From an uncultured Ruminococcus sp. (GTDB lineage: Bacteria > Bacillota > Clostridia > Oscillospirales > Ruminococcaceae), in NCBI RefSeq assembly GCF_937915125.1, contig NZ_CALDMP010000056.1, forward strand, positions 1 to 45,557: DNA of 45,557 nucleotides, written 5' to 3'. The translations under genes were made by a program, and so were the position numbers. Under the pieces are notes generated by a model. That model saw only the letters and a list, made by a program, of their open reading frames with translations. It was not told where the DNA came from and made no database searches. Positions 8,610-17,429 of this stretch are shown one piece after another. Each line of letters opens with the position of its first letter. The first letter of the stretch is position 1.

Positions 8610-8677
8610 CGCCGTCTGCGGACGGCGACCAGGGCTTCTCGCCCTGAACCTCGCCAGCATTTTTGAAAAATTGCTGG
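8610..8677. repeat. Cluster of three adjacent hairpins (intergenic palindromic repeat)
   Basis: Three perfect or nearly perfect hairpins follow one another: CGCCGTC/GACGGCG (8610-8627), CAGGGC/GCCCTG (8630-8646) and CCAGCA..TGCTGG with AT-rich inner pairs (8654-8677). I see no open frame with codon bias in 8491-8737. Such stacked-hairpin intergenic units are common in Clostridia; the function is unknown. Confidence 0.6.
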
Positions 8678-8737
8678 ACCAAAAAACTTCATGGATGAGC
8701 GACGTTTCTGAAAACAGTAAAAACGGTTCTGCCTTAA

Positions 8738-8909
8738 GGCAACACCGCACAAAGAGCGCCTGGCGGCTTTGCACGTCATATGCTTGCATCTTTTCCGTCA
8801 TATTTCACAAAAATGCTCGTGAATACACAAAGTATTCACTGCGCTTTTTGTTTCATCTGACGAAAAAACTGACTGCGCATCTGACGCACAATCTTTGTGC
8901 GGTATTGCC
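8738..8909. repeat. Family-A MITE-like element, full length, copy 2
   Basis: 172 bp with ends GGCAACACCGCACAAAG / CTTTGTGCGGTATTGCC and a 4-bp TTAA duplication (8734-8737 and 8910-8913). It is nearly identical to 3802-3974. The right-hand TTAA supplies the stop codon of birA, which reads leftwards into it. Confidence 0.92.
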
Positions 8910-9893
8910 TTAAAACTGCGTCACATGCACCTCGCCGGCGTGGAGCGTTTCCACATTGCCGAAGGAATCCTGCACCACCAGACCGCAGTCGTCGGCGATC
9001 TCCAGAACGGAGACCTTCTTGCGTGTGCCGTCGTCCATGACGAATTCCGCTGTTTTCCCCAGGAGACAGGAGCGCCCCCGATATTCCCCCAGAAATCGCT
9101 TTGTGGGCAGGTCACGCAGGGCATATTCCAGCTCATAGAGAATTGCCGCCAATAACTCCGCCCGGCGGACGTGACAGACCGGCACGGCTTCTTCCAGTGA
9201 AGTCACCTTGTCCAGCAGTTCCGCCGGCAGTGCACTCCGGGTGTTGCGGATATTGATGCCGATCCCCACTACGGCGTGCTCCAGCTTTCCCGACTCCAGG
9301 CTGATGTCTCCTTCGGTGAGGATACCGCAGCACTTTTTGCCCTCCAGATACAGGTCGTTCACCCACTTGATCTGGATATGCGTGCCGTACAGGGCATCAA
9401 TGGCACGGGCAGCCGCCACAGCGGCGCATGCAGTCAGCAGCGGCGCATCCTGAAGCGCAATTGCCTGGGACAGCAGCACGGAAAAGTACAGCCCGGAACC
9501 TGCCGGGGAACAGAACGTCCGCCCCTGCCTGCCTTTTCCGGCTGTCTGACAGTTGGCGGTGACGACAGTACCGTGCGCTGCACCCTGGCGGATGAGCTTT
9601 TTGCAATAGTTGTTGGTGGAGTCCAGTTCCGGGAACACCAGCAGAGGATGCCCCAGCACCCGGCTGTGAAGAAATGGCTGGACAGTGTCCTCGGTCAGGA
9701 GGTCTGCGTCCTGGGTAATGCGGTAGCCGGTCTTTTTTTTGGATTCAATGGGAAAGCCCTCTTCCTGTAGGGTGCGGACAGCTTTCCACACGGCGTTCCG
9801 GCTGACGCCCAGTTTTTTCGCCATGGCTTCGCCGGAGAGATACTGTCCCTCTGCCTCTGCCAGACATGCGGCAACGGATTCTTTCACACTCAT
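8910..9893 (-). CDS. birA: Biotin-protein ligase / biotin operon repressor
   Basis: Bifunctional BirA: activates biotin with ATP, transfers it to carboxylase biotin domains, and can bind DNA. The N-terminal winged HTH (residues ~5-60, LSGEAMAKKLGVSRNAVWKA) marks the regulatory class. The ligase core carries the biotinyl-AMP loop GKGRQGR (residues ~118-124) and KWVNDLYLEGKKCCGILTE, and a C-terminal SH3-like domain ends the protein. The 327 residues are normal for two-domain BirA. The ATG at 9893 has AGGAGG seven bases upstream. It lies 27 bp behind tatD in the same direction, so the two are probably co-transcribed. Its TAA stop lies inside the target duplication of the adjacent mobile repeat. 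Confidence 0.93.
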   Translation of the reverse strand: MSVKESVAACLAEAEGQYLSGEAMAKKLGVSRNAVWKAVRTLQEEGFPIESKKKTGYRITQDADLLTEDTVQPFLHSRVLGHPLLVFPELDSTNNYCKKLIRQGAAHGTVVTANCQTAGKGRQGRTFCSPAGSGLYFSVLLSQAIALQDAPLLTACAAVAAARAIDALYGTHIQIKWVNDLYLEGKKCCGILTEGDISLESGKLEHAVVGIGINIRNTRSALPAELLDKVTSLEEAVPVCHVRRAELLAAILYELEYALRDLPTKRFLGEYRGRSCLLGKTAEFVMDDGTRKKVSVLEIADDCGLVVQDSFGNVETLHAGEVHVTQF

Positions 9894-9920
9894 GTGATAA
9901 CCTCCTAATTCCTCATTGTA

Positions 9921-10694
9921 TTAAACAGCCGGAATGCCGAACAAGCGTTCTCCGTTCCGGCAGGTCTGTTCCAGAATGGTCTGGGTGTCTGTGCCGCGCA
10001 CCAGGGCAGCAGCTTCGGCGGTGTAGGGAATCATGGCGCTGTCGCAGCGTTTTCCCCGGAAAGGCACAGGCGCCATATAGGGGCAGTCGGTCTCCAGGAG
10101 CAGCTTGTCCTCCGGTACCACGGCAAGGGCTTTCAGGGCTTTTTTAGCGTTCTTGAAGGTCAGCACGCCGGTGAAGCCGATGTACATCCCCAATGCCAGT
10201 ACCTGCCGGGCTGTCTCTGCACTGCCGGAAAAACAGTGCACTACCCCACGGGGACGGAATTCCGTCAGAATCCGGAGATAGTCCTCGGTGCAGTCCCGTG
10301 CGTGGATAATTACCGGCAGATCCAGCTGTTTCGCCAGATCCAGCTGTTCCCGGAGCAGTGTGATCTGCGCCTCCCGGTCGTAGCCCTCGTAGTGATAGTC
10401 CAGACCGATCTCACCGATGGCAACGACTTTCGGATGCTTTGCCATCTCTGCCAGCTGCGCCAGATAATCCCCCGGCTCCTGCCCGGCAGTTTCCGGGTGA
10501 ATCCCCACGGCGGCATAGAGATAATCATATTGCTCCGTCAGTCCGATGCCCTGGGCACTGTCCTCGATGGTCGTTCCGGCGAGAACCGTGTGTACCACGC
10601 CCTGTTCCGGGAGACGGCGGAGTACCTCGTCTCGATCCTGGTCAAAGGCACTATCTGTGTAGTGGCTGTGTGTATCAAAAATCTGGGTAAACAT
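9921..10694 (-). CDS. tatD: TatD family metal-dependent hydrolase (DNase)
   Basis: A 257-residue cytosolic TIM-barrel metalloprotein of the TatD family, implicated in 3'-5' DNA processing and quality control. The metal ligands are visible as DTHSH (H9, H11), the Glu in IGEIGLDYH, the His in VIIHARD and VVHCFSG, and the Asp in LLETDCPY. The start at 10694 (MFTQIFDTHSH) has GAGGG at good spacing and gives the usual family length; the frame upstream to 10901 passes through repeat DNA and is rejected. First gene of a tatD-birA pair. No convincing promoter was found in the repeat-rich upstream region. Confidence 0.92.
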   Translation of the reverse strand: MFTQIFDTHSHYTDSAFDQDRDEVLRRLPEQGVVHTVLAGTTIEDSAQGIGLTEQYDYLYAAVGIHPETAGQEPGDYLAQLAEMAKHPKVVAIGEIGLDYHYEGYDREAQITLLREQLDLAKQLDLPVIIHARDCTEDYLRILTEFRPRGVVHCFSGSAETARQVLALGMYIGFTGVLTFKNAKKALKALAVVPEDKLLLETDCPYMAPVPFRGKRCDSAMIPYTAEAAALVRGTDTQTILEQTCRNGERLFGIPAV

Positions 10695-10748
10695 AGCGTC
10701 TATTCCCTCTTTCAACATAGTTGTGACTTGTTTCATAAAACTGTTCCG

Positions 10749-10821
10749 CTGTAGGGGCGAACTGTGTTCGCTTGCATATTTCGGGAGTCTTTTCACGGGC
10801 GAACGCAGTTTGCCCCTACAG
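10749..10821. repeat. Inverted-repeat element of the GTAGGGGCGAAC type
   Basis: Arms of 23 bases (CTGTAGGGGCGAACTG.. and ..CAGTTTGCCCCTACAG) with a few mismatches enclose about 27 bases. Related arms occur at 15577-15704 and 17350-17372. Non-coding; it lies between tatD and alr. Confidence 0.8.
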
Positions 10822-10895
10822 TTTCGTCCATATGATCCAAAAAATATTACCAGTATGCCATAAAATTGATTTTCGAGCATATTAACAATTCTTAC

Positions 10896-10924
10896 TTGCA
10901 ATTTCGCACCCTGTGTGCTATACT
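10896..10924 (+). promoter_or_regulatory. alr promoter
   Basis: TTGCAA (10896-10901), 17 bases, TATACT (10919-10924) with TGC before the -10. The upstream TAAAATTGATTT box is at the same distance as in the proS promoter. A ~190-nt leader follows (10930-11123), containing a 9-bp stem GAATGCCGG/CCGGTGTTC; no known riboswitch was recognised in it. Confidence 0.7.
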
Positions 10925-11123
10925 AAAGAGTACGCCGAACGAATGCCGGCAGGTTTTCCGGTGTTCATATTGTCTCTTTTGTTATCATATCATATTTTAT
11001 GGGGAAATGCAAGGCAGGACATCAATGTATAATGCAAAATTGTCCCCACAATGTATTTTCATCCGTGAACAAAAGGGATACGCAAATTATGCATTGATTT
11101 ATACACAAGGAACGTGATATTTC

Positions 11124-12272
11124 ATGGAACTGGAACAGCAAAAACGCTATCGTGCGTGGGCGGAGATCGACCTGTCTGCGCTGGAACAGAATGTCCGTGC
11201 CGTGCAGAAGATTCTGCCGGAACAGACGCAATATATGGCGGTGGTCAAGGCGAATGCCTACGGCCACGGTGACGAGGCAGTCTGCAAAAAGCTGTGGGAG
11301 CTGGGCGTGCGGTGGTTTGCCGTGTCGAATCTGGAAGAAGCCCTTGCGGTGCGGCAGTACTGCCCCTATGGAGAGATCTTCATTCTGGGCTATACGCCGC
11401 CGGAATTTGCCCCGGAATTGTCCCGGAACAATATCATCCAGGGCGTTCTGTCCCTGGACTATGCAAACCAGCTCCAGCACTTTGCCCACCAGCCTGTGCG
11501 CTGTCATATCAAGCTGGACACAGGCATGGGACGGATCGGCTTCCGCAGTGCCTCCCCGGAGGCTTGCGCCGAGGAACTGCTGCCTCTGTTTTCTCTGGAT
11601 AGGCTGTCCGTAGAGGGTATCTATACCCACTTTGCCGTGGCGGATTCCCTGGAACAGGCGGATGTTGCCTATACCCAGGGGCAGGAGGAATTTATCATTG
11701 CGGTATATGACCAGCTTGCCGCAAAGGGGCACAAGCTGAAGCATCTGCATTTCATGAACAGTGCCGCCTCGGTCATGCGCCCCAATCCCCGGGCGACCCT
11801 GGCACGGGTGGGCATTATTATGTACGGTCTGGAACCCAACTATCCCGTGCATGTGCCTATGGAACTGCACCCGGTCATGTCCCTGCGCAGCGTAGTCTCC
11901 CACGTGAAAACTGTGGACGCCGGCGCATGTATCAGCTACGGCAGAACCTATACCGCCGACTGTCCCCGTACCATTGCCACAGTGACCATCGGTTATGCCG
12001 ACGGCTATGCACGGCTTTTGTCGGGCATGGCAAGTGCTCTGGTGCACGGCAGGGCATGTCCCATTGTGGGCAGAGTCTGCATGGATCAGCTGATGCTGGA
12101 TGTGACAGATGTCCCGGATGAAGTAAAGCCCGGCGATGTGGTCACTATGTTCGGCAGGGACGGGAATATGACCATTACCGCTGATGAACTGGCGGCAATG
12201 TACGGCACCATCGGCTATGAGATCGTCTGCGGCATTTCCAAGCGTGTGCCGAGGGACGTGGTGGGCGGTTAA
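11124..12272 (+). CDS. alr: Alanine racemase
   Basis: PLP enzyme interconverting L- and D-alanine for peptidoglycan synthesis; cytosolic. The PLP-binding Lys is K42 in AVVKANAYGHG, the family signature. HIKLDTGMGRIGF and the catalytic Tyr in ISYGRTYTA (near residue 270) are present, as is the C-terminal VCMDQLMLDVTDVP. The length of 382 residues is typical. The ATG at 11124 follows AAGGAACG; no earlier in-frame start is supported. It stands alone between divergent tatD-birA and the activase genes, and a large palindromic repeat immediately downstream may stop or stabilise its transcript. Confidence 0.95.
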   Translation: MELEQQKRYRAWAEIDLSALEQNVRAVQKILPEQTQYMAVVKANAYGHGDEAVCKKLWELGVRWFAVSNLEEALAVRQYCPYGEIFILGYTPPEFAPELSRNNIIQGVLSLDYANQLQHFAHQPVRCHIKLDTGMGRIGFRSASPEACAEELLPLFSLDRLSVEGIYTHFAVADSLEQADVAYTQGQEEFIIAVYDQLAAKGHKLKHLHFMNSAASVMRPNPRATLARVGIIMYGLEPNYPVHVPMELHPVMSLRSVVSHVKTVDAGACISYGRTYTADCPRTIATVTIGYADGYARLLSGMASALVHGRACPIVGRVCMDQLMLDVTDVPDEVKPGDVVTMFGRDGNMTITADELAAMYGTIGYEIVCGISKRVPRDVVGG

Positions 12273-12290
12273 ATGCTTATTGGCGTGATG

Positions 12291-12429
12291 ACCCCTCCAC
12301 CATTGCTGCGCAATGGTCCCCCTCCCCTTTCAGGGGAGGCATTATCTGTAAAATTCACATTTGTCAACAACAGTCGTTTTCAGCCTCCCCTGAAAGGGGA
12401 GGGGGACCGCCGACAGGCGGTGGAGGGGT
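12291..12429. repeat. Long palindromic repeat with a 26-bp perfect inner inverted repeat
   Basis: Outer ends ACCCCTCCACC / GGTGGAGGGGT. Inside, 26 bases starting GGTCCCCCTCCCCTTTCAGG are repeated perfectly in inverse orientation at 12396-12421, around a ~46-base AT-rich centre. Non-coding; it lies just behind alr. Confidence 0.88.
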
Positions 12430-12508
12430 ATTATGCCGGCACAAATATTTACCGTCTCCGTCCAACAAAAACTCCAAAAGTTTTTTGATGAAAATTTCGT
12501 GATTTCTG

Positions 12509-12537
12509 TTGAAATCGGGCGAAAAATGTTATATAAT
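12509..12537 (+). promoter_or_regulatory. Promoter of the activase operon
   Basis: TTGAAA (12509-12514), 17 bases, perfect TATAAT (12532-12537), about 65 bases before the GTG start. Confidence 0.75.
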
Positions 12538-12604
12538 GAAAGAACATGAAAACAGGCAGTGAGAAACGGGCGCAGCGTGCGCCGCAGGAAAGGAGCATCC
12601 ATCT

Positions 12605-15535
12605 GTGAGCGAGATCCATGAAACACCATATGCACTGGGAATCGACGTTGGTTCCACCACCGTCAAGACGGTTCTTCTGACCGAGGAGGGTCAGGTGCTG
12701 TCCTCCAGCTATGAACGGCATTTTTCCAAGGTGCGTGAAACCGTCTGCGAAAAGCTGGCTGCGCTGGGGCAGGAATACCCGGAGACACAGCTCCGTGTCA
12801 GCATCACCGGCTCTGCTGGTCTGGGATTGGCACAGGCGGCGAAGCTGCCCTTTGTCCAGGAAGTACACGCCGCTTTTCTGGCAGTGAAACAGCGATACCC
12901 CGAAGCAGACGTGGTCATTGAGCTGGGCGGCGAGGATGCCAAGATCATCTTCCTCACCGGCGGCGTGGAACAGCGCATGAACGGCTCCTGTGCCGGTGGT
13001 ACGGGGGCATTTATTGATCAGATGGCGACCCTTCTGGATGTCAGCGTCGATCAGCTGGACAAAATGGCGCTTTCTGCGGAGAAAGTCTACCCCATCGCTT
13101 CACGGTGCGGCGTGTTCGCAAAGTCCGATATCCAGCCGCTGCTCAATCAGGGCGCACGCCGGGAGGATATCGCCGCCAGTATCTTTCAGGCGGTGGTTGA
13201 CCAGACTGTTTCCGGTCTGGCACAGGGCAGACGGATTCAGGGCAATGTCCTGTTCCTGGGCGGTCCCCTGTCGTTTTTGCAGGGACTGCGCAATGCATTC
13301 ACCAAGACTCTGGGACTGGATGAGGCACATGCCCACTTCCCGGAGGACGGCAGAACCTTTGTGGCATACGGCAGTGCCCTGTCTGCGGCGGCTCTGACGG
13401 AAACCTATACCCTGGAACAGCTGGGCGAACTGCTCCGCACGGCGGAGACCCAGACGGCATTGGTGGCAGATAAGCCTCTGTTCAGCTATCCTGAGGAATA
13501 CCAGCGTTTCCAGGAACGTCATGCTGCCCACGATGTGGCACGGGGCGATTACCGTACCTATAAAGGCAAGGCGTATTTGGGTATTGACGCCGGCTCTACC
13601 ACGACAAAAATGGTGCTTCTGTCGGAAAATCACGAACTGCTCTATGATTTCTATGCGTCCAACAAGGGGCAGCCTCTGGACTGCGTGAAACGGGAACTGA
13701 CAGAACTGTATGAGGGATTGAGTCCCGACTGCACCATCTGCGGCAGTGCAGTTACCGGCTATGGCGAGGATCTCATCCGTGCCGGACTGGGCATTGATTT
13801 CGGCATTGTGGAAACTGTGGCGCACTTCAAGGCGGCGTCTTTCTTCTGCCCGGATGTGGATTTCATCATTGACATCGGCGGACAGGACATCAAGTGTTTT
13901 CAGATCAAAAACGGCAGCATTGACAGCATTATGCTGAACGAGGCATGTTCCTCTGGCTGCGGCTCGTTTATTCAGGCATTTGCCGTGGCACTGGGCTATG
14001 ATATTGCGGAATTCTCTAAGCTGGGACTCTTTGCGGAGCATCCTGTGGATCTGGGCTCCCGGTGTACGGTATTCATGAACAGCAGCGTAAAACAGGCGCA
14101 GAAGGACGGCGCAACGGTGGAGGATATCTCCGCCGGACTGTCCGGTTCTATCGTAAAAAACGCCATTTACAAGGTCATCCGTGCCCACAATCCGGAGGAT
14201 CTGGGACAGCATATCGTGGTGCAGGGCGGTACGTTCCTCAATGATGCGGTACTGCGCTGCTTCGAACGGGAGATCGGTCAGGAGGTTATTCGTCCTGCCA
14301 TTTCCGGACTGATGGGTGCATTCGGTGCGGCACTCTATGCCCAGGAAAAATCCCAGGGCACCAGCACCCTCCTTTCTCCGGAACAGCTGCGGGAATTTTC
14401 TTACACAGCAAAGGCGACGACCTGCAAGGGCTGTACCGCCCACTGCGCTCTCAGCATCATTCGCTTCAATGACGGCAGCCGCTTTATTTCCGGCAACCGC
14501 TGCGAAAAGGGAGCCGGCAAAAAGGAATCGGAACAGCTGCCGAACCTGTTCGAGTGGAAATATCGCAGGATCCTGTCCCTGGCAGAACACCAGCCGGAAC
14601 AGCCTAAGGCAACTGTAGGTCTGCCTCTGGCGTTGCACTATTACGACCAGATGCCCCTGTGGCACACATTCTTCACGGATCTGGGCTTTGCTGTGAAATT
14701 CTCCGAGGAGAGCACACGGGATACGTATTACAAGGGACAGAGTACCATTCCCTCGGATACCGTCTGCTATCCGGCAAAGATCACCCACGGGCATATTGAA
14801 AGTCTGCTGGAACAGGGCGTGGATTTCATTTTCTATCCCTGCATGAGCTACAACATTGACGAGGGCGATTCTGACAATCACTACAATTGTCCCGTGGTGG
14901 CGTATTACCCTGAGCTGCTCATGGCAAACTGCGAGAAGCTGACGCCGGATAATTTCCTCTATCCCTTCCTGGATCTGAATCGCCGCAGCCATGTGGTAAA
15001 GACACTGCATACCATGTTCGGACGGTATGCCTCCAAAAAAGAGGTGGAGGCGGCGCTGGAGCACGGTTTTGCAGCACTGGAACAGTACCGAAAAGAGGTT
15101 ATTTCCCAGGGCGAGGAGATCGTCCGGCTGGCACGGGAGGCAAACAAGAAGATCATTGTTCTCGCCGGCAGACCTTATCACATGGACCCGGAGATCAACC
15201 ACGGTATCCACAAACTCATCGGCAGTCTGGGGCTTGCGGTGATCACCGAGGACAGCGTGGCACATCTGGCGCAGACGCCCCAGTTACAGGCGCTGAACCA
15301 GTGGACGTATCATTCCAGAATGTACCGTGCCGCCCAGTATGTGACCACCCAGCCGGATATGCAGCTGGTACAGCTGGTGTCCTTCGGCTGCGGCATCGAC
15401 GCCATTACCACAGACGAGGTGCGGCGCATTCTGGAGGACGGCGGAAAGCTCTACACCCAGCTGAAAATTGACGAGATCAGCAATCTGGGCGCCATCAAGA
15501 TTCGCCTGCGGAGTCTGATTGCGGCGATGGAATAA
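12605..15535 (+). CDS. 2-hydroxyacyl-CoA dehydratase activase-like protein (two ASKHA domains plus DUF2229-type region)
   Basis: A 976-residue cytosolic protein. Two BadF/BcrA/HgdC-type ATPase domains lie in tandem. The first (residues ~8-265) shows GIDVGSTTVKT, the cluster-ligand loop NGSCAGGTGAF and SRCGVFAKSD. The second (~323-590) shows GIDAGSTTTKM, NEACSSGCGSF and SRCTVFMNSS. Cysteines in both domains are placed as in activators that carry a 4Fe-4S cluster at a subunit interface. The C-terminal third (KGCTAHC, RCEKGAGKK, and onward) resembles the DUF2229 activase-associated region. Known activators use ATP hydrolysis to inject an electron into a dehydratase; the partner of this large form is not established. 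Start: GTG 12605 with AAAGGAG nine bases upstream. The downstream gene at 15768 probably supplies the remaining part of the system. Confidence 0.85.
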   Translation: MSEIHETPYALGIDVGSTTVKTVLLTEEGQVLSSSYERHFSKVRETVCEKLAALGQEYPETQLRVSITGSAGLGLAQAAKLPFVQEVHAAFLAVKQRYPEADVVIELGGEDAKIIFLTGGVEQRMNGSCAGGTGAFIDQMATLLDVSVDQLDKMALSAEKVYPIASRCGVFAKSDIQPLLNQGARREDIAASIFQAVVDQTVSGLAQGRRIQGNVLFLGGPLSFLQGLRNAFTKTLGLDEAHAHFPEDGRTFVAYGSALSAAALTETYTLEQLGELLRTAETQTALVADKPLFSYPEEYQRFQERHAAHDVARGDYRTYKGKAYLGIDAGSTTTKMVLLSENHELLYDFYASNKGQPLDCVKRELTELYEGLSPDCTICGSAVTGYGEDLIRAGLGIDFGIVETVAHFKAASFFCPDVDFIIDIGGQDIKCFQIKNGSIDSIMLNEACSSGCGSFIQAFAVALGYDIAEFSKLGLFAEHPVDLGSRCTVFMNSSVKQAQKDGATVEDISAGLSGSIVKNAIYKVIRAHNPEDLGQHIVVQGGTFLNDAVLRCFEREIGQEVIRPAISGLMGAFGAALYAQEKSQGTSTLLSPEQLREFSYTAKATTCKGCTAHCALSIIRFNDGSRFISGNRCEKGAGKKESEQLPNLFEWKYRRILSLAEHQPEQPKATVGLPLALHYYDQMPLWHTFFTDLGFAVKFSEESTRDTYYKGQSTIPSDTVCYPAKITHGHIESLLEQGVDFIFYPCMSYNIDEGDSDNHYNCPVVAYYPELLMANCEKLTPDNFLYPFLDLNRRSHVVKTLHTMFGRYASKKEVEAALEHGFAALEQYRKEVISQGEEIVRLAREANKKIIVLAGRPYHMDPEINHGIHKLIGSLGLAVITEDSVAHLAQTPQLQALNQWTYHSRMYRAAQYVTTQPDMQLVQLVSFGCGIDAITTDEVRRILEDGGKLYTQLKIDEISNLGAIKIRLRSLIAAME

Positions 15536-15576
15536 GAATGCAGAGAATTCTCTGTTCATGGTCTGCGGTTATATTT

Positions 15577-15704
15577 GTAGGGAACGACCTCCGTGTCGTT
15601 CCGCTGGATATTTCAAATGGGATGGAACGACACAGGGGTCGTTCCCTACAGAATGGAAACCGTAATACAGACGGAAAACACGGTCGAACAATGTTCGCCC
15701 CTAC
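15577..15704. repeat. Composite inverted-repeat element, GTAGGG...CCCTAC type
   Basis: A hairpin with arms GTAGGGAACGACCTCCGTGT.. and the matching inverse ending CGTTCCCTAC (15577-15649) is followed by a degenerate segment ending ATGTTCGCCCCTAC (15691-15704), which is an arm of the same class as 10749-10821. It lies in the 232-bp gap between the two activase genes. Confidence 0.75.
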
Positions 15705-15767
15705 AAAAGCAACCACATAACAATCGACTTCGCCGAACCCGAACGTTCCAAGGAGGTAACCATAAAT

Positions 15768-17000
15768 ATGGCATACGCAAAGTTCACACCGGAAATGAAG
15801 AAAACGCACACCATCCTTGTGCCGAATATGCTGCCCATTCACTTCCACCTGATCATCAAGATCCTGGAACAGTTCGGCTATCACATGGAACTGCTGGAAT
15901 CCACTTCCCGCACTGTGGTGGAAGAGGGACTGAAAAATGTCCACAACGACACCTGTTATCCGGCACTTCTGGTAGTGGGACAGTTCATGGAGGCACTGAA
16001 AAGCGGCAAATATGACCTGGATCACACGGCGCTCCTGATCACCCAGACCGGCGGCGGATGCCGTGCGTCCAACTATATCCATCTCCTGCGCAAGTGCATG
16101 GAGGAGCATTTCCCCCAGGTGCCGGTGCTGTCCCTGAATTTCGCCGGGCTGGAAAAGGGCAGCAGTCTGGAACTGAGCGTGCCCATGTGCATGAAAATGG
16201 TGTACGGTGTGCTGTATGCCGATTTGCTCATGACTGTATACAACCAGTGCCGCCCCTATGAGCTGAACGAGGGCGAATCCCAGCAGGTGCTGGACGCATG
16301 GCAGGAGAAGCTGCCGAAGCTCTTCGACAGCAGCAAGTATCTCTCGGCGGAAAAGATCTACAACCAGATTCTCACGGATTTTGCAGCCATTCCCCGGAGC
16401 AAGAAGCCGAAGATCCGGGTGGGTATTATTGGGGAGATCTATGTGAAATATTCTCCCCTGGCGAACAACCATCTGGAGGAATTCCTCATCTCCGAGGGCT
16501 GCGAGCCGGTGGTGCCCACGCTGCTGGAATTTATCCTGTACTGTGCCGCCAACACGGAGACCAACAGCCACCTCTATGACTACAAAAATTTCAAGACCAT
16601 GGCATTTGGGCTGGGGTACAAATTCCTGCACAGCAAGCAGGTGCAGATGATCCGCTGCGTGGAAAAGCATGGAGAATTCATACCGCCTCACGATTTCGAG
16701 GATCTGCGCCGTGCGGCTGACAAGTATATCAGCCAGGGTGTTTCCATGGGTGAGGGCTGGATGATCACGGCGGAAATGGCAGTTCTGGCGGAGACGGGTA
16801 CGGAAAATATCATCTGCACCCAGCCTTTCGGCTGCCTGCCCAATCACATTGTGGCAAAGGGTATGGCGAGAACCATCAAGAACGCATACCCCAACGCCAA
16901 TATCGTGGCAATTGACTACGACCCCGGTGCGACTCGTGTGAACCAGGAAAACCGCATCAAGCTGATGCTGGCGAATGCCAAGCTGGAGAGCCATGCATAA
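15768..17000 (+). CDS. 2-hydroxyacyl-CoA dehydratase (HgdB-like) / activase-related protein
   Basis: A 410-residue cytosolic protein resembling the dehydratase-subunit-like module that ends the very large (~1400-residue) activase fusions of many Clostridia. Conserved-looking features are HNDTCYPALLVVGQ, QTGGGCRASNY, VGIIGEIYVKYSPLANN and MGEGWMITAEMA; Cys in the first two and in IICTQPFGCLPNH are candidate cluster ligands. The ATG at 15768 has AAGGAGGT ten bases upstream. It follows the 976-residue activase gene with a repeat between them and no obvious new promoter, so the two are probably one transcript. The substrate is unknown; amino-acid fermentation is possible, but the large activase class is not tied to it. 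Confidence 0.75.
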   Translation: MAYAKFTPEMKKTHTILVPNMLPIHFHLIIKILEQFGYHMELLESTSRTVVEEGLKNVHNDTCYPALLVVGQFMEALKSGKYDLDHTALLITQTGGGCRASNYIHLLRKCMEEHFPQVPVLSLNFAGLEKGSSLELSVPMCMKMVYGVLYADLLMTVYNQCRPYELNEGESQQVLDAWQEKLPKLFDSSKYLSAEKIYNQILTDFAAIPRSKKPKIRVGIIGEIYVKYSPLANNHLEEFLISEGCEPVVPTLLEFILYCAANTETNSHLYDYKNFKTMAFGLGYKFLHSKQVQMIRCVEKHGEFIPPHDFEDLRRAADKYISQGVSMGEGWMITAEMAVLAETGTENIICTQPFGCLPNHIVAKGMARTIKNAYPNANIVAIDYDPGATRVNQENRIKLMLANAKLESHA

Positions 17001-17006
17001 TATATA

Positions 17007-17171
17007 GGTCACCTCTAAAAACCCGCTCACCCGTCATCTGCGGCGCATCTTTACGCCATCTTCCCTTTCGAAAAAACTTGAAATACATCGAGTATTCCTG
17101 CGTTTTTTCGAAAGGGAATCTGTCGCAAATCTGCACCACATCTGACGGATTCGGGGGTTTTAGAGATGCCC
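17007..17171. repeat. Family-B MITE-like element (GGTCACCTCTAAAAACC ends)
   Basis: 165 bp, ends GGTCACCTCTAAAAACC / GGGGTTTTAGAGATGCCC, flanked by ATATA on both sides (17002-17006, 17172-17176). Its centre is a long hairpin TTCCCTTTCGAAAAAA / TTTTTTCGAAAGGGAA with a nested AATAC/GTATT stem. It shares ends with the element at 39121-39282. It sits seven bases after the stop of the HgdB-like gene. Confidence 0.82.
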
Positions 17172-17219
17172 ATATAGAAATCAAAGCTGTTGCAGACAGT
17201 CGGGAACCGTTTGGGTGGG

Positions 17220-17372
17220 AGCTGTTTGCGGCAGCTTTTTGTTGTGTAGTAGGCTGTCCCACCGAAAGCGTTACTTTTGGTTTGAAAACCAGAAGCGTAG
17301 GGCGGGGGCTTATTCCCGCCGTTCCCGAAGAACCGAAAAGGAACCCTTTGTAGGGGCGAACTGCATTCGCCC
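17220..17372. repeat. Hairpin-rich intergenic segment before the AraC gene
   Basis: Contains AGCTG/CAGCT followed by a short T-run (17220-17240, a weak terminator candidate), the hairpin GGCGGG/CCCGCC (17301-17320), and a GTAGGGGCGAAC-type arm that folds as GGGCGAA/TTCGCCC (17354-17372). I see no supported gene between 17001 and 17503. Confidence 0.5.
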
Positions 17373-17429
17373 GCTGAATAATTCCCAGGCAAACAAATTA
17401 CCCCATTGCAGAAGAATTCAAAAATTCTC

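Noticed and set aside
10930..11123. Riboswitch in the alr leader
   Set aside because: Only a single GU-containing stem is evident, and no known conserved core was found; kept as an unassigned leader.
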